Shown here in pieces: positions 17,207 to 27,765 of a stretch of 64,000 bases of DNA. This DNA is from Marinobacter pelagius. GTDB taxonomy: Bacteria; Pseudomonadota; Gammaproteobacteria; Pseudomonadales; Oleiphilaceae. Position 1 is the first letter of the stretch. Each line of letters opens with the position of its first letter. The DNA is taken from assembly GCF_003315345.1 (NCBI RefSeq), contig NZ_QNRO01000003.1, positions 176,295-240,294 on the forward strand, written 5' to 3'. The position numbers and the translations under genes are program-made. The notes beneath the pieces were generated by a model. That model saw nothing but the letters and a program-made list of their open reading frames with translations. It ran no database searches and was not told the origin of the DNA.

Positions 17207-17998
17207 TTACAGCAGGGCCACGTAACTTTCGGGAATGTCGGTTACCAGCATGTAGCCCGGGTTGTGGGTAATCGCGAATGGAACGCCAGCATCCATCAGC
17301 ACCTGTTGGGGTGTGACGCCGCAGGCCCAGAAGACCGGGATCTCATCAGTATGGACCGAAACCGCATCGCCGTAGTCCGGATGCGCCAGATCGGAGATGC
17401 CGATCAGGGCGGGATCGCCCAGATGCACCGGAGCGCCATGGGCCTGTGGATAACGGGTGGTGATCTGGATGGCGCGGATGGCCTGGGCTGCCCGGAACGG
17501 CCGCATGGATACCACCATCCGGCCAGCAAAACCGCCGGCGGTCTGGAGCGGGATCGAGGTTTTGAACATGGGCACGTTGCGGCCTTCATCGATATGACGC
17601 ACGGCCACGCCGTTCTGCACCAGGGCGTGCTCGAAGCTGAACGAACAGCCCAGGGCGAAAGTCACCAGATCATCCCGCCAGAGGCCGGAGACATCCGGAA
17701 GGGTTTCAGACAATTGGCCATCACGGTAGACACGGTAGGACGGCACGTCGCGGGCAATATCCAGGTCGTCGGCCAGGATCTCACAACCGCGCTGGCCGGG
17801 CTCGCTGACAGCAATCAAGGGGCACGGCTTCGGATTGGCCTGACAGAACCTCAGGAACCCATTGGCCTGGGCCTCGGGAAGTATGACCAGGTTGACCTGA
17901 ACGAAGCCGTTGGCCAAGCCGGCCGTTGGACTGGTCAGGCTACCATCACGGGCCCGGAGACGGACCGCTTGAGCGGGGGAAGCATTGGATTTGGTCAT
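17207..17998 (-). CDS. YcsI/DUF1445 family protein (putative hydro-lyase; D-glutamate cyclase-related)
   Basis: A 263-residue DUF1445 protein. The pattern [48 protein letters not shown] and the end [36 protein letters not shown] is typical of YcsI. A DUF1445 domain is also part of the mammalian mitochondrial D-glutamate cyclase (DGLUCY), which makes 5-oxo-D-proline. The catalytic activity of bacterial stand-alone DUF1445 proteins is, to my knowledge, unsettled. It is the first gene of the pxp operon; AAGG lies seven bases before the ATG. A role in making or interconverting pyroglutamate is inferred from the operon and from the same gene pairing in B. subtilis. Confidence 0.8.
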   Translation of the reverse strand: MTKSNASPAQAVRLRARDGSLTSPTAGLANGFVQVNLVILPEAQANGFLRFCQANPKPCPLIAVSEPGQRGCEILADDLDIARDVPSYRVYRDGQLSETLPDVSGLWRDDLVTFALGCSFSFEHALVQNGVAVRHIDEGRNVPMFKTSIPLQTAGGFAGRMVVSMRPFRAAQAIRAIQITTRYPQAHGAPVHLGDPALIGISDLAHPDYGDAVSVHTDEIPVFWACGVTPQQVLMDAGVPFAITHNPGYMLVTDIPESYVALL

Positions 17999-18000
17999 TT

Positions 18001-18098
18001 TTTCGCCTTGTACTGGTTTCTACTTAAGTTAAGGCGAAAACAATGATCAATTCCAATTGATAATAAGGATCTTAACTGATCGAAAAACCTGATCAGTT
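18001..18098. promoter_or_regulatory. Palindrome-rich control region of the pxp/TRAP operon
   Basis: Three inverted repeats lie within 98 bp between the LysR gene and the operon it probably controls: TTTCGCCTT/AAGGCGAAA (18001-18009 and 18031-18039), the 16-bp palindrome ATCAATTCCAATTGAT (18046-18061), and AACTGATC/GATCAGTT (18074-18081 and 18091-18098). On the minus strand TTGGAA and TTAACT are separated by 18 bases, a possible weak sigma-70 promoter overlapping the central palindrome. These are good candidate LysR binding sites; which one is used is not known. Confidence 0.6.
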
Positions 18099-18113
18099 GC
18101 AAGAAACAGTTTT

Positions 18114-18998
18114 TTAGTTCTTTTCAGAAGCGACCAGCGACAGCGACAGATCTGCCACGGCGCGAACCACATGGGCCCCGGGAGCCGTCATGTAGGAGAC
18201 GTTGAACACGAGATCCGGAACCGTCGCCTCCACCCGGAATTCCCGCAATTTGCCGGACGCCAGCTCACTGGTCACGATCTCCCTGGGCAAAGCGCTGACG
18301 CCAATACCGTCCACTGTCATCCGGATGATGGTCGAAAGCGACGAGCTGGAATGAATCTGGATGGAACGCCCCACGGGATGGACCAGTGAACGGATATGGG
18401 CGTGAGGCTCGCTCATGCGCGGGTAGGTGATGATCGGAATCCGTGCCAGCGACGACAGGCTGAGCGGGTCCTCGGGCAGAGTCATTTTCGGGCTGGCAAC
18501 CCAGGTCAGGGAATAGCTGTAGAAGGGCTTGGTGACAAAATCCTCATGCCGAACATTGCCAATCAGGAAGGCGATGTCCACCTCCCGTTTGATCAGTTTC
18601 TCGGCAAGATTGACGGAGATATCGACATCCAGCTCAAGGTTGATCGCCGGATAGGTCTCGTTGATCCGCTCGATCAGTTTCGGCAGCCAGGTGTAGGCAA
18701 TGGTCTCCGCCACCCCGAGCCGGATGGTGCCGTGGATGGACTCCGGATCCGCCACCTTTTCCAGCAATTCCCGGTGAAGTTCCAGAATTTTCTCAGCATA
18801 AATGAGCAACTCCCGTCCTTTTGCCGTCAGTACCGCGCTGCGGCCGGAGCGGTCGAACAACTCGACACCGAGCTCGTCCTCAAGGCCGGAAATACGGGCC
18901 GAAATGGTGGGCTGGGAGGCATAGAGCTTTTCGCCCGTCGCCCGGAAGCTGCCCAGCTTGGCAATCCAGTAGAAGGTTTCGAGGGATCTGATATTCAT
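18114..18998 (-). CDS. LysR-family transcriptional regulator
   Basis: A 294-residue LysR protein. The N-terminal winged helix-turn-helix is clear (SLETFYWIAKLGSFRATGEKLYASQPTISARISGLEDELGVELFDRSGR), followed by the linker helix and a periplasmic-binding-protein-like effector domain (GTIRLGVAETIAYTWLPKLIERINETYPAINLEL). It is transcribed towards the pxp/TRAP operon and lies directly before it, with a palindromic gap, so it probably regulates that operon in response to a pathway intermediate. It is 116 bp downstream of the ABC transporter genes and may control them too. Confidence 0.88.
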   Translation of the reverse strand: MNIRSLETFYWIAKLGSFRATGEKLYASQPTISARISGLEDELGVELFDRSGRSAVLTAKGRELLIYAEKILELHRELLEKVADPESIHGTIRLGVAETIAYTWLPKLIERINETYPAINLELDVDISVNLAEKLIKREVDIAFLIGNVRHEDFVTKPFYSYSLTWVASPKMTLPEDPLSLSSLARIPIITYPRMSEPHAHIRSLVHPVGRSIQIHSSSSLSTIIRMTVDGIGVSALPREIVTSELASGKLREFRVEATVPDLVFNVSYMTAPGAHVVRAVADLSLSLVASEKN

Positions 18999-19056
18999 AG
19001 ACTGACAAAGCTACCTGTCGAGCTGGCTGGTCCCCACCCTCCTCAGGCTGGAAAGT

Positions 19057-19092
19057 TGGTCGGGGAGCCCGGGTCCACAAGCTCCCCGACCA
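19057..19092 (-). terminator. Stem-loop terminator after the amino acid ABC operon
   Basis: TGGTCGGGGAGC (19057-19068) and GCTCCCCGACCA (19081-19092) form a perfect 12-bp stem with a 12-base loop, 23 bases beyond the ATPase stop codon on the minus strand. The following bases (ACTTTCC) are a weak T-tract. It separates the transporter from the LysR gene. Confidence 0.65.
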
Positions 19093-19114
19093 GCGCCACG
19101 CCTGTGGCGACTTT

Positions 19115-19837
19115 CTAGCGCACTTTTGAAAGGAACTTCTGGGTGAGCGGGTTTTGCGGATCGGTAATCACCTGCCTGGCCTCGCCAATCTCGGCAATAA
19201 CGCCCTGGTGGAAATACGCCACTCGATCCGAGACGTCCCGTGCGAAGCCCATTTCGTGGGTCACGCAGATCATGGTCATTCCCTCTTCCGCCAACAGACG
19301 CAGGGTGTCCAGAACCTCGCCGACCAGCTCCGGGTCGAGCGCGGAGGTCACCTCATCGAGCAGCATGTAATCGGGCTTCATGGCCAGGGCGCGGGCGATT
19401 GCCAGGCGCTGCTGTTGGCCGCCGGACATTTTGGTGGGGTAAACGTCCAGCTTGTCACCCAGGCCAACGTGCTCGAGCTCCTTTTTGGCGATTTCGATCG
19501 CCTCTTCCTTGCTCATTTTCTTGACGATCCGGGGGGCAAGCGCCGCGTTCTCCAGCACCGTCATGTGAGGAAAGGAGTTCCATTGCTGGAAAACCATGCC
19601 CAGTTTCTGGCGCAACTTGTCCTTGTTGGTCTCTTTGGCATGGACATCCACATCATCAACCAGAATTTTACCCGAGTTGATCGGCTCAATGGCATTGATG
19701 CAGTACAGCAGGGTTGACTTACCGCTGCCGGAACCCCCGATAACGCTCACAACCTCCCCTCTGTTGACATCAAGGCTGACGCCTTTCAGTACTTCAAGAT
19801 CGCCAAAGGATTTATGGACATTCTGTACGCTGATCAT
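19115..19837 (-). CDS. Polar amino acid ABC transporter ATP-binding protein
   Basis: A 240-residue ABC ATPase of the GlnQ/HisP type. The frame runs upstream to 20098 in the permease gene, but ATG 19837 (MISVQNVHKSFGDLEVLKGV) overlaps the permease stop by four bases and gives the family's normal length. Walker A GGSGSGKST, Q-loop MVFQQWNSFPHMTVLENA, signature MSGGQQQRLAIARALA and Walker B YMLLDEVTSALD are intact, with the switch His in VTHEMGFAR. It energises uptake by the two permeases and the binding protein encoded upstream. Confidence 0.9.
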   Translation of the reverse strand: MISVQNVHKSFGDLEVLKGVSLDVNRGEVVSVIGGSGSGKSTLLYCINAIEPINSGKILVDDVDVHAKETNKDKLRQKLGMVFQQWNSFPHMTVLENAALAPRIVKKMSKEEAIEIAKKELEHVGLGDKLDVYPTKMSGGQQQRLAIARALAMKPDYMLLDEVTSALDPELVGEVLDTLRLLAEEGMTMICVTHEMGFARDVSDRVAYFHQGVIAEIGEARQVITDPQNPLTQKFLSKVR

Positions 19838-20487
19838 ATTGCCATTTTCCTCTCTACATACCGGCCGTAGTGGGACAGCGGGTACGAAATAATGAAGTAA
19901 AAGATACCAACACCTATCAGGATCTCGAGCGGCTGCTGGGTTCTTGAAATCAGTTGCTCCGAGGTCCGCAGCAATTCCATGTAACCGATGACCGAGACCA
20001 GGGCCGAGTCCTTGATCACACTGAGCGAGACACCCAGCCAGGACGGGAACACGGCACGCAAACCAATGGGTAACCGGATGTGGTAGATGGTTTGCCACTT
20101 GGTCATACCGAGCGATCGCGCAGCTATCTGCATCGAGGGGCTGACACTCTCGAAGCCACTGCGAAATACCTCGCTCATGAAGGCCATGGTGTACAGCGAA
20201 AGTACGATGGAGCCGGCAACAAACGGCGCCAACGGGTTCCCCATCGCACCGACAAAGGTGGAGAACAGGATAAGCTGGATGATCAGGGGAACACTCCTGA
20301 GCACGTCCAGCACGCTACCGAAAAGGACGTTGACGGCCTTGTTGCTCTCGGCACGCAGAAAACCGACGATCAAACCCAGTACAGTGCCCACCACGATCGC
20401 GACAACGGAGATAATGATGGTATTCCAGACACCGGTCAGGATCAGTCCGCTATCGCTCCAGGACAGGGGTGTGAATAAGGAATTCAT
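19834..20487 (-). CDS. Amino acid ABC transporter permease (HisM/GlnP type)
   Basis: A 217-residue permease with about five transmembrane helices. It shows the polar amino acid permease pattern: GVWNTIIISVVAIVVGTVLGLIVGFLRAES, DVLRSVPLIIQLIL and the coupling loop EVFRSGFESVSPSMQIAARSLGMTKWQTIYHIRLPIGLRAVFPSW (EAA motif). It overlaps the first permease by one base and the ATPase by four. It forms the membrane channel together with the neighbouring permease. Confidence 0.88.
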   Translation of the reverse strand: MNSLFTPLSWSDSGLILTGVWNTIIISVVAIVVGTVLGLIVGFLRAESNKAVNVLFGSVLDVLRSVPLIIQLILFSTFVGAMGNPLAPFVAGSIVLSLYTMAFMSEVFRSGFESVSPSMQIAARSLGMTKWQTIYHIRLPIGLRAVFPSWLGVSLSVIKDSALVSVIGYMELLRTSEQLISRTQQPLEILIGVGIFYFIISYPLSHYGRYVERKMAI

Positions 20488-21152
20488 CAGATTTCCCCCT
20501 TGAAGAGTCGACGAGCAAGCAGTGATGACCCGAACAACACCAGCTTGGTGATGACAAAGTACATAACCGCAGCCACGATGAAGAACTCCAGCGTTCTGAA
20601 CGACAGTGACTGCAACCGCTGAGTCGTGCCAGACAGCTCACTCATGCCCACGAGAATACCCAACGAGCTCATCAGGATGGACCAGACAAACTGGTTGGTC
20701 ATCGGGTGGTAGATGCGTCTGAGCATCTGCGGAAGGATGATATATCGGTAGCTCTGGATGCTGGTCATACCCAGGGATTTGGAGGCGCTGTACTGGGTGC
20801 TCGGAATTGACTGGAAACCACCCCTGAACGTCTCCGTGAGGTAGCCCGCATTGATGAAGACCAGTGCGCTCAGTACCGCTACATAGGGGCTCAGATGTAT
20901 GCCAAACGCCCCAAGGCCGAAATAGGCCATGTAGATCTGGAACAGTGCCGGCGTATTCCGGGCGATCTCGACCCACACCGTAGCAACCTGGCTGAAGAAT
21001 TTGGTGTTATTCATTTTGGCGATCGCCAACAATATTGCGATCACAACGCCCAGAAGCATGGCTAGAACGGAGACGTGCAGGGTAACGAAGGCACCGTTCA
21101 GCAGCTGGGGCATGTTCTGGAACACAACGTTCCAGTGAAATTCGTAGTCCAT
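20487..21152 (-). CDS. Amino acid ABC transporter permease (HisQ type)
   Basis: A 221-residue permease homologous to its downstream partner. Features are LLNGAFVTLHVSVLAMLLGVVIAILLAIAK, VEIARNTPALFQIYMAYFGLG and the EAA loop ETFRGGFQSIPSTQYSASKSLGMTSIQSYRYIILPQMLRRIYHP. It lies 152 bp after the binding-protein gene; that gap contains the palindrome GGCGGCCGCC (21285-21294) but no convincing terminator. Both permeases together make the transport channel. Confidence 0.88.
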   Translation of the reverse strand: MDYEFHWNVVFQNMPQLLNGAFVTLHVSVLAMLLGVVIAILLAIAKMNNTKFFSQVATVWVEIARNTPALFQIYMAYFGLGAFGIHLSPYVAVLSALVFINAGYLTETFRGGFQSIPSTQYSASKSLGMTSIQSYRYIILPQMLRRIYHPMTNQFVWSILMSSLGILVGMSELSGTTQRLQSLSFRTLEFFIVAAVMYFVITKLVLFGSSLLARRLFKGEI

Positions 21153-21304
21153 ACCTTGGCCATTTTCTTAGAATGGAAGGAAACTCGACCCACGCTGATT
21201 GATAGCCGCGATCAGAAGTCTGAGCCAGGGCATACAGGAACTTGCGCCTGGCCCGTAAGACGAGCCATGGCGACCCCCCTGCCGGGCGGCCGCCAATTCA
21301 GCGC

Positions 21305-22123
21305 TTACTTGTTGTCTCTCAGGGACTGGATCAGTTCGGCAGGCGCGTCCACACCGAAATGCTTGTTGTAAGCTTTGTTCATGTTGCCGTCGCGGATCTG
21401 GTGAATCAGGAACAGGTTCAGGTAATTGATCCAGGCGACTTCATCCCGTTTGGCAATGATGCCTACAACATCGTCGTAGTTGGGAACGTAGGGGCCGGCG
21501 ACAAAGTCTTCGAATTCCTCGCTCCGTAACTTGGTAGCGATGTTGGTGTTGGTTGAAATGATGGCGTCGACTTTGCCCTGATACAGACCGAGGAAAGCAT
21601 CGTTTTCAGATTTGAACGAGGTGTAATTGTCCCTGCCCCAGCCCATTTTATCGGCATAAGCCAGGTATTCGGTTTCGTAGGTGGTTCCGAGCGCTGCACC
21701 GACTTTGAGATCCTTCAGGTCCGCAAAGGACTTGATGCTCTTGTCTTCATGGGAAATCACCTGGAATTTGAAGACGAAGTACGGGTAGGTAAAGCCAACG
21801 GTCTTGGCACGTTCCAGAGTATCGGAGGTGGAGCCGATTACAACATCGGTCTTGCCGGAAATCAGGGAGGGGATCCGGTCACCCCAGGTGAGGTTGAGGA
21901 CATTCACGTCCACGCCGAGTGCTTCACCCAGATCGTTACAATAATCGACGTCGAAACCCGCCGGTTCGTTGTTTTCGTCGAAATAACCCATTGGTGGGAA
22001 ATCGAGAACCACACCACAGTTCAGTGTGCCTCGTTGAATCACGGTGTCCAGCTGATCGGCTGTCGCGCTTACGGAGGTGAACGCAGCACAAGCGAATACT
22101 AGCGTTGCAAGTTTACGAATCAT
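21305..22123 (-). CDS. Amino acid ABC transporter substrate-binding protein (GlnH/HisJ type)
   Basis: A 272-residue periplasmic binding protein. Start ATG 22123 gives a standard signal peptide (MIRKLATLVFACAAFTSVSATA); the frame extends ten codons further upstream. Family 3 binding-protein motifs are present: LNCGVVLDFPPMGYFDENNEPAGFDVDYCNDLGEALGVDVNVLNLTWGDRIPSLISGKTDVVIGSTSDTLERAKTVGFTYPYF. The GFDVDYCNDLG region normally places the ligand carboxylate and amine contacts. It is the first gene of the transporter operon. The exact amino acid is unknown; the LysR and pxp genes nearby make glutamate-like compounds or amides possible. Confidence 0.88.
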   Translation of the reverse strand: MIRKLATLVFACAAFTSVSATADQLDTVIQRGTLNCGVVLDFPPMGYFDENNEPAGFDVDYCNDLGEALGVDVNVLNLTWGDRIPSLISGKTDVVIGSTSDTLERAKTVGFTYPYFVFKFQVISHEDKSIKSFADLKDLKVGAALGTTYETEYLAYADKMGWGRDNYTSFKSENDAFLGLYQGKVDAIISTNTNIATKLRSEEFEDFVAGPYVPNYDDVVGIIAKRDEVAWINYLNLFLIHQIRDGNMNKAYNKHFGVDAPAELIQSLRDNK

Positions 22124-22479
22124 AGTTTGTCTCTCTTGTTCTTTTATGAGCATTTATTGCGAAATCGATATGCTTACATAGCATCCGCTATGTGCGGAGA
22201 GCATACGTTTAAAATACTACCGTAGATTTTTTAGTGAAAATTCTTGAAATCGACCATTTCGCAGGCGATTTTCCTAAATTTTTTAAAATTAACCTGCGTT
22301 TATAAGCCGAATACTCAAAAGGTAGAGAAAAGAACAAGAGAGGACTACACAGTTCTGGCCTGCTGGCAGGCGAAAAAATAAGCAGAATTTATTTATAATT
22401 TTAATGGTTCGGCTTGAAAACGCTTGAATTGGCAGCGTTTTCATGCCGAACCCCGGCCATTATTGCCATGACGGTGAAA
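22124..22479. promoter_or_regulatory. AT-rich promoter region of the ABC transporter with an inverted repeat
   Basis: This 356-bp gap lies between the binding-protein gene and glmS, both on the minus strand. It is much richer in A and T than its surroundings (about 22200-22400) and must hold the transporter promoter. ACATAGC, ATCC, GCTATGT (22176-22193) is a perfect 7-bp inverted repeat nested inside TATGC...GCATA (22169-22205), a good regulator-site candidate about 50 bp before the start. Apart from this and the glmS 3' stem-loop I see no gene. Confidence 0.5.
22406..22452 (-). terminator. Long stem-loop downstream of glmS
   Basis: GGTTCGGCTTGAAAACGCT (22406-22424) pairs with the right arm 22434-22452 over 19 positions with one mismatch, around a 9-base loop. 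It lies 28 bases after the glmS stop on the minus strand. The sequence following on that strand is A/T-rich but not a T-run, so this is an imperfect intrinsic terminator or a strong 3'-end hairpin. Confidence 0.55.
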
Positions 22480-24312
22480 TTACTCCACCGTCACACTCTT
22501 CGCCAGATTTCGCGGCTGGTCCACGTCGGTACCCTTGAGCACCGCCACATGGTAGGACAGTAATTGCAGGGGCACCGTGTACACGATCGGTGCGGTGATC
22601 TCGTGCACAGACGGAATCTGCATCACGTGAACGCCTTCCTCGGACTTCACATCCGCCGCCTTGTCGGCAAACACAAACAGTTCACCGCCACGGGCCCGCA
22701 CCTCCTCCAGGTTGGATTTGAGCTTTTCCACCAGGTCGTTGTTCGGGGCGACGGTCACCACCGGCATCTCGCTGTCCACCAGGGCCAGGGGGCCGTGCTT
22801 GAGCTCGCCGGCCGGGTAGGCCTCGGCGTGGATGTAGGAGATTTCCTTGAGCTTCAGGGCGCCTTCGAGGGCAACCGGGAACTGGGAGCCCCGGCCCAGG
22901 AACAGGCTGTGGTGCTTGTCCATGAAGGCTTTGGAGAGCTCCTGGATTTCACCGTCCAGGGCAAGGATATCGTTGACCTGACCCGGGAGCTGATGGATGG
23001 CCCGGACGATGTCGGCTTCACGCTCTTCGCTCAGGCCATTGTGACGGGCCAGAGCCAGGGTGAAGATCAGCAGTGCAGTCAGCTGGGTAGTAAAGGCCTT
23101 GGTGGAGGCCACACCAATTTCCGGACCGGCCTGGGTCATAATCACCAGGTCCGACTCCCGCACCAGGGAGCTGCCCGGCACGTTGCAGATGGCCAACGCA
23201 GCGCGGAAGCCGGCTTGCTTGGCCTGGCGCAGGGCGGCCAGGGTGTCTGCGGTCTCACCGGATTGGGAAATGCACAGGAACAGGGTGTCCGGCTGGATCA
23301 CGTGCTTGCGGTAGCGGAACTCGGACGCCACTTCCACGGAACAGGGCACACCGGCCAGTTCCTCGATCCAGTAACGGGCCACCATGCCGGCGTGGTAGGA
23401 GGTGCCGCAGGCAATGATCTGGACATGGCGAACGTTGTCCAGCAGGTTGGCCGCTTCGGTACCCAGGGCCTGTTCCAGCACCCTTGAATCGGTCAGCCGG
23501 CCTTCCATGGTGGCTTTGATCACTTTCGGCTGTTCGTAGATTTCCTTGAGCATGAAGTGGCGGTACTCGCCCTTGTCGGCGGAGTCGGCGCCGTGCTCGA
23601 AACGGGTGATCTGGCGCTCGACCGGCGCGCCCTCACGGTCGTGGATCTCGATCCGGTCCTTGCGGATGTCGGCCATGTCGCCTTCTTCCAGGAACATGAA
23701 CCGGTCGGTCACCGGCAGCAGGGCCAGCTGGTCCGAGGCGATGAAGTTCTCGCCGATGCCCACACCCACCACCAGCGGGCTGCCTTCCCGGCATACCACC
23801 AGGTGATCCGGCTCGTTAGCATGGACGACCGCCAGGGCGTAGGCACCGCGCAGGCGGGCAATCGCGGCTTTCACCGCAGCGTACAGTTCACCCAGTTCCC
23901 GGTAATTCTTCTCGATCAGGTGGGCGACCACTTCGGTGTCGGTCTGGGAGGTAAACTCGAAGCCGTCGGCTTTCAGTTCCTCACGCAGCTCCTGGTAGTT
24001 CTCGATGATGCCGTTGTGGACAATGGCCAGGCGGTCACCGGACATGTGCGGGTGGGCATTGAGCTGGGACGGCTCGCCGTGGGTGGCCCAGCGGGTGTGG
24101 GCGATGCCCAGGTGACCGCTCAGGGGATTGGCCTCGATGGCCTCCGCCAGGGCCGCAACCTTGCCGACTTCCCGGGCGCGCTGCACTTCATGCTTGCCGT
24201 CAATGACGGCCATACCCGCGGAGTCATAACCCCGGTACTCAAGGCGGCGCAGTCCTTCCAGCAAAATACCCTGGACGTCCCGTTCGGAAACCGCTCCTAC
24301 TATCCCACACAT
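22480..24312 (-). CDS. glmS: Glutamine--fructose-6-phosphate aminotransferase (isomerizing)
   Basis: A 610-residue, full-length GlmS. The N-terminal glutaminase domain starts MCGIVGAV with Cys2 as nucleophile (initiator Met removed), followed by [13 protein letters not shown] and the WATHGEPS motif. Two SIS isomerase domains follow, with CGTSYHAG, the [14 protein letters not shown] phosphate loop and the C-terminal end [11 protein letters not shown]. It makes glucosamine-6-phosphate for cell-wall and lipopolysaccharide precursors. It lies 30 bases after glmU in the same orientation, so the two form one unit. No glmS-ribozyme-like sequence is expected in gammaproteobacteria and none was seen. 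Confidence 0.96.
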   Translation of the reverse strand: MCGIVGAVSERDVQGILLEGLRRLEYRGYDSAGMAVIDGKHEVQRAREVGKVAALAEAIEANPLSGHLGIAHTRWATHGEPSQLNAHPHMSGDRLAIVHNGIIENYQELREELKADGFEFTSQTDTEVVAHLIEKNYRELGELYAAVKAAIARLRGAYALAVVHANEPDHLVVCREGSPLVVGVGIGENFIASDQLALLPVTDRFMFLEEGDMADIRKDRIEIHDREGAPVERQITRFEHGADSADKGEYRHFMLKEIYEQPKVIKATMEGRLTDSRVLEQALGTEAANLLDNVRHVQIIACGTSYHAGMVARYWIEELAGVPCSVEVASEFRYRKHVIQPDTLFLCISQSGETADTLAALRQAKQAGFRAALAICNVPGSSLVRESDLVIMTQAGPEIGVASTKAFTTQLTALLIFTLALARHNGLSEEREADIVRAIHQLPGQVNDILALDGEIQELSKAFMDKHHSLFLGRGSQFPVALEGALKLKEISYIHAEAYPAGELKHGPLALVDSEMPVVTVAPNNDLVEKLKSNLEEVRARGGELFVFADKAADVKSEEGVHVMQIPSVHEITAPIVYTVPLQLLSYHVAVLKGTDVDQPRNLAKSVTVE

Positions 24313-24342
24313 GCTGTTGTCACCTGTTTGCTGATCGTTCGT

Positions 24343-25707
24343 TTAGGCTTTTTTCGGCTTTTCCCAGCCGGAGATGTTGCGCTGGCGGCCACGGGCCACG
24401 GCCAGTTCGCTGTCTGCCACATCCCGGGTGATGGTGGAGCCTGCCCCGATGGTCGCCTCCGGGGCGATGGTAACCGGCGCGACCAGGGAGGTATTGGACC
24501 CCACGAAGACACCGTCGCCGATCACGGTCCGGTACTTGTTCACACCATCATAATTGCAGGTGATGGTACCTGCACCCACATTCACATTACGACCCAGGGA
24601 GGCATCACCCACGTAGCTCAGGTGATTGATCTTGCTGCCCTCGCCCACCACGGCTTTCTTGGTTTCGACGAAGTTGCCCACCTTGGTGTTGGCGGCCAGC
24701 TCGGTACCCGGCCTTAGCCGGGCGAACGGTCCGATCTGGGCGTTGGCACCAACCACCGCGCCTTCAATCACGCTGTTGGCCTTGATCTCCGCGCCATCGG
24801 CAATCATGGCGTCCTTGATCACGCAATTGGGGCCAATAACCACGTTGTTGCCCAGGCTGACCTTGCCCTCGAAGACCGCGTTCACATCGATCCACAGATC
24901 GTTACCAATCGTGAGTTCACCCCGGACATCCACCCGGGCGGGGTCCGCCAGGCTGGCGCCTTCAGTCATCAGGCGCTCGGCCTGCTGGCGCTGGTACCAG
25001 CGTTCCAGTTCCGCCAACTGCACCCGGTTGTTCACACCCTGCACTTCAAACGGGTTGAGAGGCTGTGAGACAGTTACCGCCAACCCGTGCTCCACCGCCA
25101 TGGCGATAATGTCGGTCAGGTAGTACTCGCCCTGGGCATTGCTGTTGGACAGGGTCGGCAACCAGCTTTTCAGATGTTTGGCGGAGACCGCCAGAATGCC
25201 GGTGTTCACCTCGTGGATGGCTTGCTGCTCGGCGGTGGCGTCCTTCTGCTCGACAATGGCCTGAACTTCGCCCTGGTCATTGCGCACGATTCGGCCGTAA
25301 CCATGGGGGTTGTCCATATCCACGGTCAGCAGCGCCACGTTGCTCTCGTCCAGCTCGCTGACCATGGCTTCCAGGGTTTCCCGGCGGGTCAGGGGGACAT
25401 CCCCGTACAGGACCAGAACCCGGGCATCATCCGGCAGGTCCGGCAGGGCCTGGGCGACGGCATGGCCGGTGCCCAGTTGTTCGGTCTGGAGTACCCAGTT
25501 CACCGTCTCATCGTCGAGGGAATCACGCACCTGATCCGCACCATGGCCGATCACCGTGTGAATTTTCTCCGCCCCGAGCTGCTTGGCGGTATCAACCACG
25601 TGATGCAGCATGGCTTTGCCCGCTACCGGATGCAGAACCTTGGGCAGGGCGGACTTCATTCTGGAACCCTGGCCTGCAGCCAGGATCACGACGTGTAACG
25701 GGCTCAT
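24343..25707 (-). CDS. glmU: Bifunctional UDP-N-acetylglucosamine pyrophosphorylase / glucosamine-1-phosphate N-acetyltransferase
   Basis: A 454-residue GlmU. The N-terminal nucleotidyltransferase domain has [36 protein letters not shown] and LYGDVPL; the C-terminal half is a left-handed beta-helix of hexapeptide repeats (about 250-440) containing [21 protein letters not shown] and the acetyl-CoA-binding region. It acetylates GlcN-1-P and joins it to UTP, giving UDP-GlcNAc. It follows the ATP synthase operon after a terminator and precedes glmS, the common gammaproteobacterial order. Confidence 0.96.
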   Translation of the reverse strand: MSPLHVVILAAGQGSRMKSALPKVLHPVAGKAMLHHVVDTAKQLGAEKIHTVIGHGADQVRDSLDDETVNWVLQTEQLGTGHAVAQALPDLPDDARVLVLYGDVPLTRRETLEAMVSELDESNVALLTVDMDNPHGYGRIVRNDQGEVQAIVEQKDATAEQQAIHEVNTGILAVSAKHLKSWLPTLSNSNAQGEYYLTDIIAMAVEHGLAVTVSQPLNPFEVQGVNNRVQLAELERWYQRQQAERLMTEGASLADPARVDVRGELTIGNDLWIDVNAVFEGKVSLGNNVVIGPNCVIKDAMIADGAEIKANSVIEGAVVGANAQIGPFARLRPGTELAANTKVGNFVETKKAVVGEGSKINHLSYVGDASLGRNVNVGAGTITCNYDGVNKYRTVIGDGVFVGSNTSLVAPVTIAPEATIGAGSTITRDVADSELAVARGRQRNISGWEKPKKA

Positions 25708-25742
25708 GGAAAACTCAGGCTCCCGGGGTGTTTGTTTGAATC

Positions 25743-25819
25743 AATAAAAAAGCCGCAACCATCGGGGCCGGATCGCCAACGCAGGGCGCTGGTATTCCAG
25801 CCGCTCAGGATGCGGCTTT
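25743..25819 (-). terminator. Terminator of the ATP synthase operon
   Basis: On the minus strand AAAGCCGCA (from 25811-25819) pairs with TGCGGCTTT (25749-25757) and runs directly into TTTTTTATTGA. The long loop between them contains smaller hairpins (for example CTGG/CCAG). It lies just beyond the atpC stop and before glmU, consistent with the end of the atp operon. Confidence 0.75.
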
Positions 25820-25848
25820 GGTGTTCGGCAAACCCGAAACGAAAATGC

Positions 25849-26271
25849 TCAGCGCATTTTGTTACGCAGCTGCTGGATGGTACGAAGCTGAGCGACAGCC
25901 TCGGCCAGTTCCGCAGCAGCACGGGAATACTCGAATTCACCGGTCTTGTCGGCAAGTGCCTTCTCAGCCTCTTTCTGGGCTTCAAGCGCAGCAGCTTCGT
26001 CGACATCCTTTGCACGAACGGCTGTGTCTGCCAGCAAAGTCACCAGATTGGGCTGGACCTCCAGATATCCGCCGGACACGTAAAGAATCTCTTCTTCACC
26101 GCCCTGCTTGATGATCCGAATGGGACCAGGCTTCAGCTGGGTCAGCAGCGGAGCGTGACCCGGGGCAATACCCAGGTCACCTTCAGAGCCCGCTGCGATC
26201 AGCATCTCTACCAATCCGGAATAGATCTTTGTTTCGGCACTTACCACGTCACAATGCACGGTCATACCCAT
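25849..26271 (-). CDS. atpC: ATP synthase epsilon subunit
   Basis: A 140-residue F1 epsilon subunit: [53 protein letters not shown] is the N-terminal beta-sandwich, followed by the C-terminal helical hairpin rich in Ala and Glu ([20 protein letters not shown]). It couples rotation between F1 and Fo and can inhibit ATP hydrolysis through the helical tail. An internal ATG (26265) would give a protein two residues shorter; MGMT resembles the common family start. It is the last gene of the operon. Confidence 0.95.
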   Translation of the reverse strand: MGMTVHCDVVSAETKIYSGLVEMLIAAGSEGDLGIAPGHAPLLTQLKPGPIRIIKQGGEEEILYVSGGYLEVQPNLVTLLADTAVRAKDVDEAAALEAQKEAEKALADKTGEFEYSRAAAELAEAVAQLRTIQQLRNKMR

Positions 26272-26319
26272 GTCAGTTGCCTCTTTGATCGATCCGGAAA
26301 ATCGGGCTTGGGCTTCAGT

Positions 26320-27765
<1,446 letters not shown>

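Noticed and set aside
19838..20098. A longer N-terminus for the ABC ATPase.
   Set aside because: The added residues are a shadow of the permease gene; ATG 19837 gives the standard ATPase start and a 4-base overlap.
22480..24312. glmS ribozyme-type control.
   Set aside because: The glmS ribozyme belongs to Gram-positive bacteria and lies upstream of the gene; only 30 bases separate glmU from glmS here.
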